Both the position numbers and the translations under genes were made by a program. DNA of 64,000 nucleotides, taken from positions 1-64,000 of the forward strand of contig JAUXNX010000029.1 of NCBI GenBank assembly GCA_030682575.1, written 5' to 3'. Of this stretch, positions 33,298 through 42,793 are shown piece after piece; the first letter of the stretch is position 1, and each line of letters opens with the position of its first letter. Source of the stretch: Gammaproteobacteria bacterium (GTDB lineage Bacteria; Pseudomonadota; Gammaproteobacteria; Pseudomonadales; Pseudohongiellaceae). The notes under the pieces are model-generated. The model saw only the letters and a program-made list of their open reading frames with translations. It was not told the origin of the DNA and did not search any database.

Positions 33298-35711
33298 GGC
33301 CGCGACGGTCAGGCCATGCTTTCGAACGCCTGACGGCGAGTCTGGCACTGCGCCCGCTAAATCGCAAACTGCTGCGCGAGTGCTGGCATCTGAAGGGTCA
33401 GATGCTTTCCATTGCCCTTGTCGTTGCGACCGGCATCATGACCGTAGTGACCATGCGCGGGAGCTACGAGTCTCTTATCGGTGCGCAGCAGCGTTACTAC
33501 ACCGATATGCGTTTCGCCGATGTGTGGACCTCGTTGCGCCGCGCTCCCGAGTCGTTACGTGAACAGATCGAGGCGATTCCAGGTGTCGCATTGGCCGATA
33601 CGCGAGTGGGGCTTCTGGCAACGCTTGATCTTGAAGGTCTGGATGCGCCTGCCCAAGGGCGCTTTGTGTCTATCCCCGAAACCGGGCGTCCGGTGCTCAA
33701 TGATATCCTCGTCAAGCGCGGACGCTATGTCGAACCCGGTGCCCCGGATGAGGTGATTCTCAGTGAGAAATTTGCCAACGCCAGAGGCCTGAATCCGGGT
33801 GACACCATTCGTGCCATCATCAACGGACGTTCGCGCGAGCTGGATATTGTCGGTATCGCGATCTCGCCGGAACACACCTATGCCGTGCCTCCCGGTTCGC
33901 TGCTGCCGGAGGATGACCGTTATGGTGTGCTGTGGATGGGGCGCCGTGCGCTTGGTCCGGCGTATGATATGGATGGGGCTTTCAACGAGGCTTTCATCAA
34001 ACTCTCTCCCGGCGCCAATGAACTGGCCGTGATCGATGCGCTCAATAGATTGCTGGCTCCCTATGGTGGTTTCGGGGCATACGCGCGCCGCGATCAGGCC
34101 TCTCATGTGATGCTGCAGGGCGAACTGGATCAGAACCGCGTCATGGGCACAGCGATGCCTGCGGTGTTTCTCGGCGTGGCGGTGTTCCTTCTGCATCTGG
34201 TGCTGGGGCGCCTGATCGCCACGCAGCGCGGCGAAATTGCGGTACTCAAGGCCTTTGGTTATCACGATTGGGAGGTGGGGCGCCACTTCCTGATGTTTGC
34301 AGTAGTGGCCGTTTTTGTCGGCGCCACCATTGGCACGGTGGGCGGCATCATGCTCGGTGATGCCTACATCGGCGTTTACCGACAATACTTTGATCTTCCC
34401 GATCTGGAGTACAGCCTCAGCCCCGGTTTGTTGCTGGTCGCTTTGCTGGTGAGTGTTTCCGGAGCTTTTTCAGGGGCACTTGGCGCTGTGCGCAAGGCTG
34501 CGAGCCTGCCACCAGCGGAGGCCATGCGAGCGGAACCACCGGCACGCTTCGAACCCGGATTGCTGGAGCAGCTTGGTATTGGCAAACTCCTGCCCGCCTC
34601 GGGACGCATGATCCTGCGCAACGTGGAGCGCAAACCACTGCAGGCATTTCTGTCTTCGCTGGGGGTCGCGTTTTCGGTGGCCATTCTGGTGATTGGCACG
34701 TTCATGTTCGATGGTGTGAATCATCTGATTGATCTGCAGTTTCGGCAGATTCAGCGCGAGGACATCACGGTCTCCTTTCTGCAAAACCTCTCCGGCGGTG
34801 TGCGACATGATCTGGCGCGGCTTGAAGGAGTGACACGTGTCGAGACTTATCGCATGGCACCGGCCCGTCTGCGCTTTGGGCACTGGAGTCGCGAAACAGC
34901 CATTCAGGGCATGGAAGCGGATGGACAATTGCGACGCATCATCACGGCCACGGGCGGGGTGCAGCCCCTGCCTGCGGATGGACTGGTACTCAGCCGTGTC
35001 CTCGCCGATCGTCTGCGCGTGACTACTGGGGACACTGTGGTCGTGGAGATGCTGGAAGGAAGGCGCCAGATTACATCTGTGCGGATTGCGGGCATTGTCG
35101 AGGATTTTCTTGGTGTGTCTGCCTACATGAATATCGATGCACTGCATCGGCTTACAGGTGAGCATGACGTGATATCCGGTGCGTATTTGTCAGTGACAGA
35201 GTCTGAGCGCAGCGCGCTGAATCTCGAACTGAAGCAGATTCCTGCTGTGGCCGGAGTCGCATCGCCTGCCTCCATGCTGGCGTCATTCGAACAGCAGATG
35301 GCGCAGAATATCTTCATCTCGGTCGGTTTTCTTGTGGGCTTTGCCAGCGTCATCGCGGTGGGAGTGGTATACAACGGCGCGCGCATTGCGTTGTCCGAGC
35401 GCGGTCGCGAACTGGCGAGCCTGCGCGTGATGGGTTTTCATCGCCGCGAGGTGGCTGTGTTGCTGCTGGGAGAGCAGGGTATCATCACGATGCTGGCGAT
35501 TCCTCTTGGCTGGGTGATTGGTTATGGTCTGGCGTGGATGATGGTGCAGGGACTGCAGACCGATACATTCCGAATTCCGTACGTGGTGGCGCCCCGCACG
35601 TACATGCTGTCGGCGCTTGTCACCATACTTGCCGCTGTCGCCAGTGGGCTCGCGGTGCGACGCAGACTTGACTCCCTGGATCTGATCAGCGTGTTGAAGA
35701 CACGCGAGTAA
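33291..35711 (+). CDS. FtsX-type ABC transporter permease
   Basis: 806 residues from a GTG overlapping the ATPase stop. One helix near the N-terminus, a periplasmic domain, three helices (about 280-400), a second set starting near 455 with another periplasmic domain, and three final helices: a duplicated FtsX/MacB_PCD layout of the four-plus-four type. Such permeases couple ATP hydrolysis to mechanical export of lipids, peptides or drugs through an outer-membrane channel. No TolC-like gene is nearby. Confidence 0.9.
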   Translation: MVGPRRSGHAFERLTASLALRPLNRKLLRECWHLKGQMLSIALVVATGIMTVVTMRGSYESLIGAQQRYYTDMRFADVWTSLRRAPESLREQIEAIPGVALADTRVGLLATLDLEGLDAPAQGRFVSIPETGRPVLNDILVKRGRYVEPGAPDEVILSEKFANARGLNPGDTIRAIINGRSRELDIVGIAISPEHTYAVPPGSLLPEDDRYGVLWMGRRALGPAYDMDGAFNEAFIKLSPGANELAVIDALNRLLAPYGGFGAYARRDQASHVMLQGELDQNRVMGTAMPAVFLGVAVFLLHLVLGRLIATQRGEIAVLKAFGYHDWEVGRHFLMFAVVAVFVGATIGTVGGIMLGDAYIGVYRQYFDLPDLEYSLSPGLLLVALLVSVSGAFSGALGAVRKAASLPPAEAMRAEPPARFEPGLLEQLGIGKLLPASGRMILRNVERKPLQAFLSSLGVAFSVAILVIGTFMFDGVNHLIDLQFRQIQREDITVSFLQNLSGGVRHDLARLEGVTRVETYRMAPARLRFGHWSRETAIQGMEADGQLRRIITATGGVQPLPADGLVLSRVLADRLRVTTGDTVVVEMLEGRRQITSVRIAGIVEDFLGVSAYMNIDALHRLTGEHDVISGAYLSVTESERSALNLELKQIPAVAGVASPASMLASFEQQMAQNIFISVGFLVGFASVIAVGVVYNGARIALSERGRELASLRVMGFHRREVAVLLLGEQGIITMLAIPLGWVIGYGLAWMMVQGLQTDTFRIPYVVAPRTYMLSALVTILAAVASGLAVRRRLDSLDLISVLKTRE

Positions 35712-35723
35712 GGAGCAACAGAA

Positions 35724-36911
35724 ATGGCACACAATTCCGCAGAACCTGGCGGCAACAGCAAGCGCTGGCTGCTGACACTGCTCGTGATCGTTGGTGTGGG
35801 TGTGATGATCGTGTGGTCGTCGCGGCCACAGCCCGTGAGCGTGGAGACGGCACTGGTGGAGCAGCGTGAACTGATTGTCTCAGTGCAGGAACAAGGGCGT
35901 ACGCGCGCTCGCGAACCATTTACCGTTGCTGCGCCGGTGAGTGGGCAGTTGCTGCGTACCACGTTGATCGAAGGAGATCGGGTCATCAATGGTCAGATCA
36001 TCGCCAGTATCGCTGTGGCTCCCGAGAATCAACGCACGGAGGCAGTGCTGCGTGCGGCTCTCGCGGCTGCGGAGGCGAGAGTGGCTGCAGCGCAGGCGAC
36101 ACTGAGTGAGGCCGACATTGTTCTGCAACGCGCACAGCAGGAATCTCAACGTCGGGAGCAGTTGTTTGGTTCACGCATGATCGGACAGGAAGAGCGCGAT
36201 GCCTATCGTCAGGCCGCCGATGCCGCACAGGTGCGTCTTGTTGCCGCCGAGGCAGGTCTGGCAGCAGCACGGGCAGATGTCGAAAGTGCCAGGTCACAGT
36301 TGATTGGCTACGGTGGTCGCGGTCCGGAAGGAGAGATTCCAGTGCTCGCGCCAACTGATGGTTATGTACACCGGGTATTCGAAAAGAGCGAACGAGTAGT
36401 TGCTGCAGGCACACCGCTGTTTCAGATCAGTCGCGGCGAGTCGATGGAGTTGGTGGTGGACCTGTTGACGCAGGAAGCCGTGCAGGTCAGCCAGGGTGAT
36501 CGCATGCTGATCAGTGGGTGGGGTGGAGCACAGACACTGGAAGGGCGCGTGCACTACATTGAACCTGAAGCGTTCACCAAGTTTTCCGCTTTGGGTGTGG
36601 AGGAGCAGCGCGTGAATGTCATCGGAGAGTTGGTGGGTACCAATCCTGGATTGGGCGCCGAATATCGGATCGAAGCTGCGATCGTGGTCTGGGAGAATCC
36701 CGCCGTGCTGACCGTACCAACCAGTGCGCTGTTTCGTCGTGATGAGAGCTGGCATGTGTTTCTTGTAGAGGCCGGTACTGCCGTGCTGCGTGCCGTGCAG
36801 ACCGGGCAGCGCAGCGCCGAGTATGCGGAAGTGCTGCAGGGGTTGCAGGCTGGCGATGAGGTGGTGGTGTTTCCATCCGATCTGGTGACTGATGGGGTGA
36901 GTGTGCAGTGA
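35724..36911 (+). CDS. HlyD/MacA-type periplasmic adaptor protein
   Basis: 395 residues, AAGGAG upstream. N-terminal membrane anchor (LLTLLVIVGVGVMIVW), lipoyl half-motif (FTVAAPVSGQLL), an alanine-rich coiled-coil hairpin at about 110-195 (LRAALAAAEARVAAAQATL), the second lipoyl half (PVLAPTDGYVHRVF) and beta-barrel domain. Links the inner-membrane ABC unit to an outer-membrane exit duct. Its stop overlaps the acetate kinase start by 4 bp (GTGA), so exporter and metabolic genes share a transcript. Confidence 0.92.
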   Translation: MAHNSAEPGGNSKRWLLTLLVIVGVGVMIVWSSRPQPVSVETALVEQRELIVSVQEQGRTRAREPFTVAAPVSGQLLRTTLIEGDRVINGQIIASIAVAPENQRTEAVLRAALAAAEARVAAAQATLSEADIVLQRAQQESQRREQLFGSRMIGQEERDAYRQAADAAQVRLVAAEAGLAAARADVESARSQLIGYGGRGPEGEIPVLAPTDGYVHRVFEKSERVVAAGTPLFQISRGESMELVVDLLTQEAVQVSQGDRMLISGWGGAQTLEGRVHYIEPEAFTKFSALGVEEQRVNVIGELVGTNPGLGAEYRIEAAIVVWENPAVLTVPTSALFRRDESWHVFLVEAGTAVLRAVQTGQRSAEYAEVLQGLQAGDEVVVFPSDLVTDGVSVQ

Positions 36912-38047
36912 ATCGGCAATCTAATCCTGCAGTGCAATCGGTGCTGGTCTGTAATGCCGGGAGTTCCTCGCTCAAGTTGGCGGGATGCGAAGTGAGGCAC
37001 AATAACTTCGATCTACGCTGGCAGATTTCCAGTGAAGGCAACGCAGACGAATTGTGCAACAATCTGCGAACAGAGCTGAGCAGGCGTGAGTGCCCGCAGG
37101 CTGTCCTGCACCGCATCGTGCATGCCGGCCTGGTACAAGAGGAGCCACAACGATTGGATGATGCGCTGCTCGCGCGCATTTCCCATTGGGCCGCGTTGGC
37201 GCCCCTGCACAACCATCTGGCACTGCGCCTGATTGATACGATCAGTCAACAGTGTCCGCAGGTGTCCCAGTTTGCCGTATTCGATTCGGGTCTCTATGCC
37301 AGGTTGCCCGCCGTCGCATCGCGCTACGCGTTGCCCGGTGATCTGTCGCCACTTTGGCCTCTGCGCCGCTATGGGTTTCATGGATTGGCGCATCGCAGTC
37401 AGTGGCGCAGCGTGCAGCAGAGCAACGCTGTTGTCGGGCAACCAATGCCACGCAGGTTGATTACTCTGCAATTGGGCAGTGGCTGTTCTGTTACCACCTG
37501 GCGCGACAATCAGACTATTGATACAACCATGGGATTCACGCCGCTCGAAGGAGTGGTGATGGCAACAAGATCTGGCAGCATTGATCCTGGCATTCTGCTG
37601 CACCTGCTTGGCAATGAGGGTATGACTGTTGCCGAATTGTCGGCGCTGCTCACGAAAGAATCCGGGCTTGCAGCGCTGGCTGACGGTGGGGGTGACATGC
37701 GCAGAATTCTGGCTCTTGCAACAGCCGAAAGTGAGGCAGCAGTGCACCACTTCTGCATGCAGATTCGCAAGGCAGTCGGTGCTGCCATCGCTGTGCTTGG
37801 TGGTGTGGATGCGATCAGTATCGGGGGCGGTATTGGAGAACATCAGCCACAGGTACGAGCGGGTATACTCGATGGTCTTGAGGAGTTGGGGATTGCTCTC
37901 GACTCAACACGGAATTTCGCTGCGCAGGGACTGACGGCGTTGCATCATGACGACAGTCGAGCACAGATATGGTTGACACCCGTCAACGAAGTGACAGAGA
38001 TGATCTGTCAGTATCAGAAATCAATGCAGGTTCAGGAGAACAAATAA
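36908..38047 (+). CDS. ackA: Acetate kinase (AckA family)
   Basis: 379 residues, slightly short for the family (about 400). N-terminal VLVCNAGSSSLKL, YGFHGLAHRSQ, LGSGCSVTTW, DTTMGFTPLEGVVMATRSGSIDPG and GGIGEHQPQVR are all family motifs. Converts acetyl phosphate and ADP to acetate and ATP. The TAA overlaps the phosphoketolase ATG by one base, which fits substrate hand-over, since phosphoketolase makes acetyl phosphate. Confidence 0.93.
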   Translation: MNRQSNPAVQSVLVCNAGSSSLKLAGCEVRHNNFDLRWQISSEGNADELCNNLRTELSRRECPQAVLHRIVHAGLVQEEPQRLDDALLARISHWAALAPLHNHLALRLIDTISQQCPQVSQFAVFDSGLYARLPAVASRYALPGDLSPLWPLRRYGFHGLAHRSQWRSVQQSNAVVGQPMPRRLITLQLGSGCSVTTWRDNQTIDTTMGFTPLEGVVMATRSGSIDPGILLHLLGNEGMTVAELSALLTKESGLAALADGGGDMRRILALATAESEAAVHHFCMQIRKAVGAAIAVLGGVDAISIGGGIGEHQPQVRAGILDGLEELGIALDSTRNFAAQGLTALHHDDSRAQIWLTPVNEVTEMICQYQKSMQVQENK

Positions 38048-40356
38048 TGGACAATCGACGTGAACAGTGGCTGGCAGGCTGCGGTGTGATTCAGCATGAC
38101 CAGTTGACCTGCGAACGGGTCGATCAGTTGGTGGCGCATCTGAGTGCCAAAGGCATTTGCAGCGCCGCGAACGCATGGGACATGTTCATCGCTGCGGACC
38201 GACTTGGTTCCATGGGGTTGTGGCTGACGGCCCACATGACCTATGCGAAGAATGTCTACCTTGATGGCCGCGTGATGACTGCCGAGGATTTCAAGGTAGT
38301 ACCCGAAGGACATACCGGCGGTGCGCTCAACATTGTGCCGGCCTATGTTGGCTACCTGCTTGCCAATGCACTGACTGGCAAGACGCGGGCATGGTTGATG
38401 GGACAGGGCCACTGCGTTGCGGCTATCGATGCGGTCAATGTGCTGATTCGCAATCTGGAACCGGAGCAGGACGCACACTATCCATTGAACGATGCCGGAC
38501 TCAGTCGCCTTTGTCAGGATTTCTACAGCTACGAAATCGGTGCCGACGGTCGTCCCGTGGCGCCTCTGGGCAGTCATGTCAACGTGTTTACCGCAGGAGG
38601 CATCAGCGAAGGAGGCTATCTTGGCTTTGCCGGACTGCAGTATGTGCATATGCCGCTGCCAGGTCAGGAGCTGGTGAGTTTTCTCAGTGATGGCGCCTTC
38701 GAGGAGCAGCGGGGCAGCGACTGGGCCGCTCGTTGGTGGCGCGGGGAAGATACCGGCCTGGTGATGCCGGTGATGATTGCCAACGGTCGTCGTATCGATC
38801 AGCGCACGACGATGTCGCAGTCAGGCGGTGTGCACTGGTTCCGCGAACATTTGACTCTGAACGGCTTCGAACCGATCGACATTGACGGACGTGATCCAGC
38901 GGCGTTTGCGTGGGCGATTCTGACCATGGCAGAACGATTGCAGGAGCAGCACGCGGCGATTCAGGCAGGACGCAATCACTATCCGGTGTTGCTGCCGTAT
39001 GCCATTGCCGAGACCGTGAAGGGATTCGGTTTTCCTGGAGCGGGTACCAATGCCGCTCATAACCTGCCTTTGCCCGGCAGTCCGGCGCTGGACGCAGAGA
39101 GCCGGGAGTCATTCATTGCTGGTTGCGAACTCTTGCATGTTGCGCCTTCGGAGTTACAGCAATCGGTGGCAACTCTGTGTACGCACCTGTCGCAAGACAG
39201 AGTGCAGGAAAAAGATCACTGCTTGCGTAAACTGGATGTTGCGGAACCTGTTCTACCAGCACCGAATGACATTGCTGTTGGTGCTGCCGTCGCGCCGATG
39301 GCCGCCGTCGATGAATGGTTTTGTGAATTGGCGAAAGCGAATCCAGGACACCGCATTCGCGTCGGTAATCCTGACGAGATGCGCAGCAATCGCATGAACA
39401 AGACGCTGGATTTTCTGAAGCACCGCGTGACTGCCCCAGAGGCGGGCATCGCGGAATCTCTGCATGGTTCTGTCATCACCGCACTCAATGAAGAAGCTGT
39501 TGTCAGTGCCGCGCTTGCCAACAAGCAGGGTATCAACCTCGCTGTGAGCTATGAGGCCTTCGCGGTGAAGATGCTGGGGGCCATGCGTCAGGAAGTGATC
39601 TTTGCACGCCACACACTGGAGACTGGACGGGCAGTGCAGTGGTTGTCGGTGCCCGTGCTGGTAAGCTCCCATACCTGGGAGAACGGCAAGAACGAACAGT
39701 CTCATCAGGACCCGACGCTCTGCGAGGCCTGGCTTGGAGAGATGGCAGATGTGGCGCCTGTATATTTTCCCTGCGATGCCAATACAGCCGTTGCTGTCGT
39801 GAAATCACTGTTCGGTCAGCGTGGCAAGGTGGCGACTGTCGTGGCAGCCAAGAACGTCGGTCCGGTGTATTGCAGCACAGGTCAGGCAGAGCGGGCGGTG
39901 CAGGACGGAGCGATTGTGTTGAGCCACGATGAGGGCGCACAGTTGCAACTGCTGGCACTGGGTTCATATCAGTTGAGTGCAGCGCTGGAAGCTGCCAATG
40001 TCCTGCGTGAGCGCGGTAAACGCTGTTCCGTCGTGGCGATCATCGAACCGGGGCGCTTTCGCATTCCTCGTGACGAGCGTGAAGCCGCGTATGTCCACGA
40101 TGATGCCGCGCTCGCGGCGATTATTCCGGCAGTGGCGCAGCGTCTCGTCATCTGTCACACCCATGCAGAGATAATGACTGGAGTGCTGCGGCGATTGGAT
40201 ACTGGTTCTGCCAACACCGTTTTTCTCGGTTATCGGAATCGTGGTGGCACACTGGATGTGGCGGGGATGCAGTATGCCAACGGGCAGAACGCCAGCCAGA
40301 TCGTCGCTGCCTCTGAGCGGATGCCAGTCTTCAGATCCGGTATCGGAAACACATGA
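38047..40356 (+). CDS. Xylulose-5-phosphate/fructose-6-phosphate phosphoketolase
   Basis: 769 residues from the ATG at 38047. Thiamine diphosphate fold with GHTGGALNIVPAYVGYL, GQGHCVAAIDAVNV, HVNVFTAGGISEGGYLGF and GAGTNAAHNLPLPG. Cleaves xylulose-5-P (or fructose-6-P) with phosphate to acetyl phosphate plus glyceraldehyde-3-P (or erythrose-4-P). Somewhat shorter than the 790-825 residues of typical enzymes. Overlaps the next gene by 4 bp. Confidence 0.93.
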   Translation: MDNRREQWLAGCGVIQHDQLTCERVDQLVAHLSAKGICSAANAWDMFIAADRLGSMGLWLTAHMTYAKNVYLDGRVMTAEDFKVVPEGHTGGALNIVPAYVGYLLANALTGKTRAWLMGQGHCVAAIDAVNVLIRNLEPEQDAHYPLNDAGLSRLCQDFYSYEIGADGRPVAPLGSHVNVFTAGGISEGGYLGFAGLQYVHMPLPGQELVSFLSDGAFEEQRGSDWAARWWRGEDTGLVMPVMIANGRRIDQRTTMSQSGGVHWFREHLTLNGFEPIDIDGRDPAAFAWAILTMAERLQEQHAAIQAGRNHYPVLLPYAIAETVKGFGFPGAGTNAAHNLPLPGSPALDAESRESFIAGCELLHVAPSELQQSVATLCTHLSQDRVQEKDHCLRKLDVAEPVLPAPNDIAVGAAVAPMAAVDEWFCELAKANPGHRIRVGNPDEMRSNRMNKTLDFLKHRVTAPEAGIAESLHGSVITALNEEAVVSAALANKQGINLAVSYEAFAVKMLGAMRQEVIFARHTLETGRAVQWLSVPVLVSSHTWENGKNEQSHQDPTLCEAWLGEMADVAPVYFPCDANTAVAVVKSLFGQRGKVATVVAAKNVGPVYCSTGQAERAVQDGAIVLSHDEGAQLQLLALGSYQLSAALEAANVLRERGKRCSVVAIIEPGRFRIPRDEREAAYVHDDAALAAIIPAVAQRLVICHTHAEIMTGVLRRLDTGSANTVFLGYRNRGGTLDVAGMQYANGQNASQIVAASERMPVFRSGIGNT

Positions 40357-41879
40357 TGCAGAAGCAGGTTGACGAAAATTTCCTTTATCTGACGCGTGCA
40401 GGTATCGATACGCATCAGGAGCCCGTCGTCTACATGCGCGAGGACTGCCACGTTTGTCACTCTGAAGGTTTCAACGCGCAGGGCAGGGTGCGAATCTGTG
40501 TCGAGGAGCGCAGCATCATCGCGACATTGAATATAGTGACCGGGGACTTCCTCAGTCATCAGAAGGCCGCCCTCAGTGACAGTGCCTGGAAGCTGCTTGG
40601 CGCGAAAGAGGGCGACAAGGCACGGTTCAAGCACGCGCCGCCAGTGGAATCCATGAGCCATGTGCGCGGCAAGCTGTATGGCAAACCCTTCACGCTGGAA
40701 GCTGCGCGGGAAATCATCACTGACATCAGCCAGGAACGCTATTCCGACATTCAACTTTCGGCTTTTGTGACGTCGTGCGCCGCGAATGCGATGAGTCTGG
40801 AGGAGACCATTGCCGTCACGCAGGCCATGGTGGAATGCGGACAGAAATTCGCGTGGGGCGATGGTGTGCAGGTGCTGGACAAGCACTGTGTCGGTGGACT
40901 GCCGGGCAATCGCACAACACCAATCGTGGTTGCCATCGTTGCCGCCAACGGTCTGCTGATGCCCAAGACGTCGTCGCGTGCCATCACTTCACCGGCGGGC
41001 ACAGCGGACACCATGGAAACCCTTACCAATGTGATCCTCAGTTTCGAACAGATGCAGAAGGTAGTGCGCGATCAGGGTGCCTGCCTCGCGTGGGGTGGAT
41101 CGGTGTCATTGAGTCCGACCGATGACATCATCATTCGAGTGGAGCGTGCGCTGGATCTGGACAGCGAGGGGCAACTGGTCGCTTCGGTGATCTCCAAGAA
41201 AATTGCCGCAGGATCCACCCATGTACTGATCGATATCCCTGTTGGACCTACAGCCAAGGTGCGCAGTGTCGAGCTGGCGGAGCGGCTCGGCAATCTTCTG
41301 AAAGATACCGCGGCAGCATTGGGCCTGCATGTGCAGACAATCATCAGCGACGGTACTCAACCTGTCGGACGTGGTGTGGGCCCTGCGTTGGAGGCTCGGG
41401 ACATACTGGCGATATTGCAGAACAAACCGAAGGCTCCGACAGATCTACGTCAGCGTGCTCTCACACTGGCGGCAACATTGCTGGAGATGGGGAAAAAGTG
41501 CGGGCATCGCGAGGGGCTCGCGCTCGCGACCCGGACATTGGAGAGTGGGCAGGCGTGGCAGAAATTTGTTGCAATCTGCGACGCACAGGGCGGATTACGA
41601 GAGCCGCCATTGGCACAACATCGTTACGACATCGTTGCTCAACGTGCAGGCGTGGTGGCCATGTTCAACAACAGGGTGATCTCGCGACTGGCGAGCCTTG
41701 CTGGCGCGCCCAATGCCCCGGCAGCTGGACTGGATTTGCATGTGCGTCTCGGCGATAAAGTGGAGAAGGGGCAACCTCTGATGACGCTGCATGCAGAGGC
41801 GGCGGGAGAGTTGGAGTACGCGCTGGACTTTTATCGTGCGCACCCTGAAGTGCTGCGCGTCGAGGAGGAAGTTGTGTGA
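40353..41879 (+). CDS. AMP phosphorylase (archaeal-type DeoA homologue)
   Basis: 508 residues. An N-terminal domain of about 85 residues (absent from short DeoA enzymes) precedes the phosphorylase core: DKHCVGGLPGNRTTPIVVAI, SSRAITSPAGTADTMETL, AWGGSVSLSPTDDIIIRVER and RGVGPALEARDIL. This longer form is the AMP phosphorylase / putative thymidine phosphorylase family: nucleoside monophosphate plus phosphate gives base plus ribose-1,5-bisphosphate. Overlaps the PRPP synthetase gene by 4 bp. Confidence 0.88.
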   Translation: MMQKQVDENFLYLTRAGIDTHQEPVVYMREDCHVCHSEGFNAQGRVRICVEERSIIATLNIVTGDFLSHQKAALSDSAWKLLGAKEGDKARFKHAPPVESMSHVRGKLYGKPFTLEAAREIITDISQERYSDIQLSAFVTSCAANAMSLEETIAVTQAMVECGQKFAWGDGVQVLDKHCVGGLPGNRTTPIVVAIVAANGLLMPKTSSRAITSPAGTADTMETLTNVILSFEQMQKVVRDQGACLAWGGSVSLSPTDDIIIRVERALDLDSEGQLVASVISKKIAAGSTHVLIDIPVGPTAKVRSVELAERLGNLLKDTAAALGLHVQTIISDGTQPVGRGVGPALEARDILAILQNKPKAPTDLRQRALTLAATLLEMGKKCGHREGLALATRTLESGQAWQKFVAICDAQGGLREPPLAQHRYDIVAQRAGVVAMFNNRVISRLASLAGAPNAPAAGLDLHVRLGDKVEKGQPLMTLHAEAAGELEYALDFYRAHPEVLRVEEEVV

Positions 41880-42757
41880 AACGCATACTGATTGTGATGC
41901 CGGGGCAGGAAGCGCTCGGCTCCAGCCTGCTCGCCAGAACGGATTTCCAGGCTGGAGTCATCGAGCTGCGGCGCTTTCCTGACGGCGAGAGTTATGTGCG
42001 GGTATTGAGTGATGTGAGAAATGCCGAGGTGGCAATTCTGTGTCAGTTGCATCAGCCTGACGACAAGGTGCTGCCGCTTTTGCTACTCGTCAGTACGTTG
42101 CGCGATCTGGGCGTACGCCGCGTTGGCTTGATTGCGCCCTATCTTGCCTATATGCGGCAGGACAAACGCTTCCGCGAGGGCGAGGGCATCAGTGCCCGTT
42201 ATTTTGCACGGCTGATCAGCCAGCAGGTGGATTGGTTGTTGACCGTCGATCCGCACCTGCATCGCATCCATGCACTGAGTGAGGTGTACAGTATCCCGGC
42301 ACTGGCGATGACCGCCGTGCAACCGATTGCTCAGTGGTTGCGTGAGAATGTGACAAAGCCACTGGTGATTGGTCCTGATGAAGAATCCGAGCAGTGGGCT
42401 GCGCGTGTGGCACAGGCGGCGGATTGTCCCTGGGAAGTGCTGACGAAAGAGCGCTTCGGTGATCGCGATGTGCGAATCTCCCTTCCGCATGTTGAGCAAT
42501 ACACAGCCTGCATACCCGTACTGGTGGACGACATCATCAGCACCGGCCGCACCATGTTGCAGGCTGCAGCACACCTGCAGGCAGCCGGACTGGTGGCGCC
42601 GATATGCATCGGTGTGCATGGCATCTTTGCAGAGGGAGCGCTTGCGGAAATGCAGGCAGCGGGAGTGACAGTTGTTACCAGCAACAGCATTCCCGACATC
42701 AGTAATCAGATCGATCTGGCCCCGTTGTTGGCTGATGGTCTGAGGCATTTGCTGTAG
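41876..42757 (+). CDS. prs: Ribose-phosphate diphosphokinase (PRPP synthetase)
   Basis: 293 residues, somewhat shorter than housekeeping Prs (about 315), and so probably a second, specialised copy. It has LRRFPDGESYVRV, YLAYMRQDKRFREGEGISAR, VDPHLHRI and the PRPP signature VLVDDIISTGRTM. Makes PRPP from ribose-5-P and ATP; in this operon it could also run toward ribose-5-P. Last gene of the exporter/ackA/phosphoketolase/AMP phosphorylase transcript. Confidence 0.9.
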   Translation: MKRILIVMPGQEALGSSLLARTDFQAGVIELRRFPDGESYVRVLSDVRNAEVAILCQLHQPDDKVLPLLLLVSTLRDLGVRRVGLIAPYLAYMRQDKRFREGEGISARYFARLISQQVDWLLTVDPHLHRIHALSEVYSIPALAMTAVQPIAQWLRENVTKPLVIGPDEESEQWAARVAQAADCPWEVLTKERFGDRDVRISLPHVEQYTACIPVLVDDIISTGRTMLQAAAHLQAAGLVAPICIGVHGIFAEGALAEMQAAGVTVVTSNSIPDISNQIDLAPLLADGLRHLL

Positions 42758-42793
42758 ATCTTGTTATGTTGCACGGGCTGTGCCGGACGTGAA

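Noticed and set aside
36908-42757. Complete AMP-to-Rubisco pathway as in archaea
   Set aside because: No Rubisco or ribose-1,5-bisphosphate isomerase gene is present in the window.
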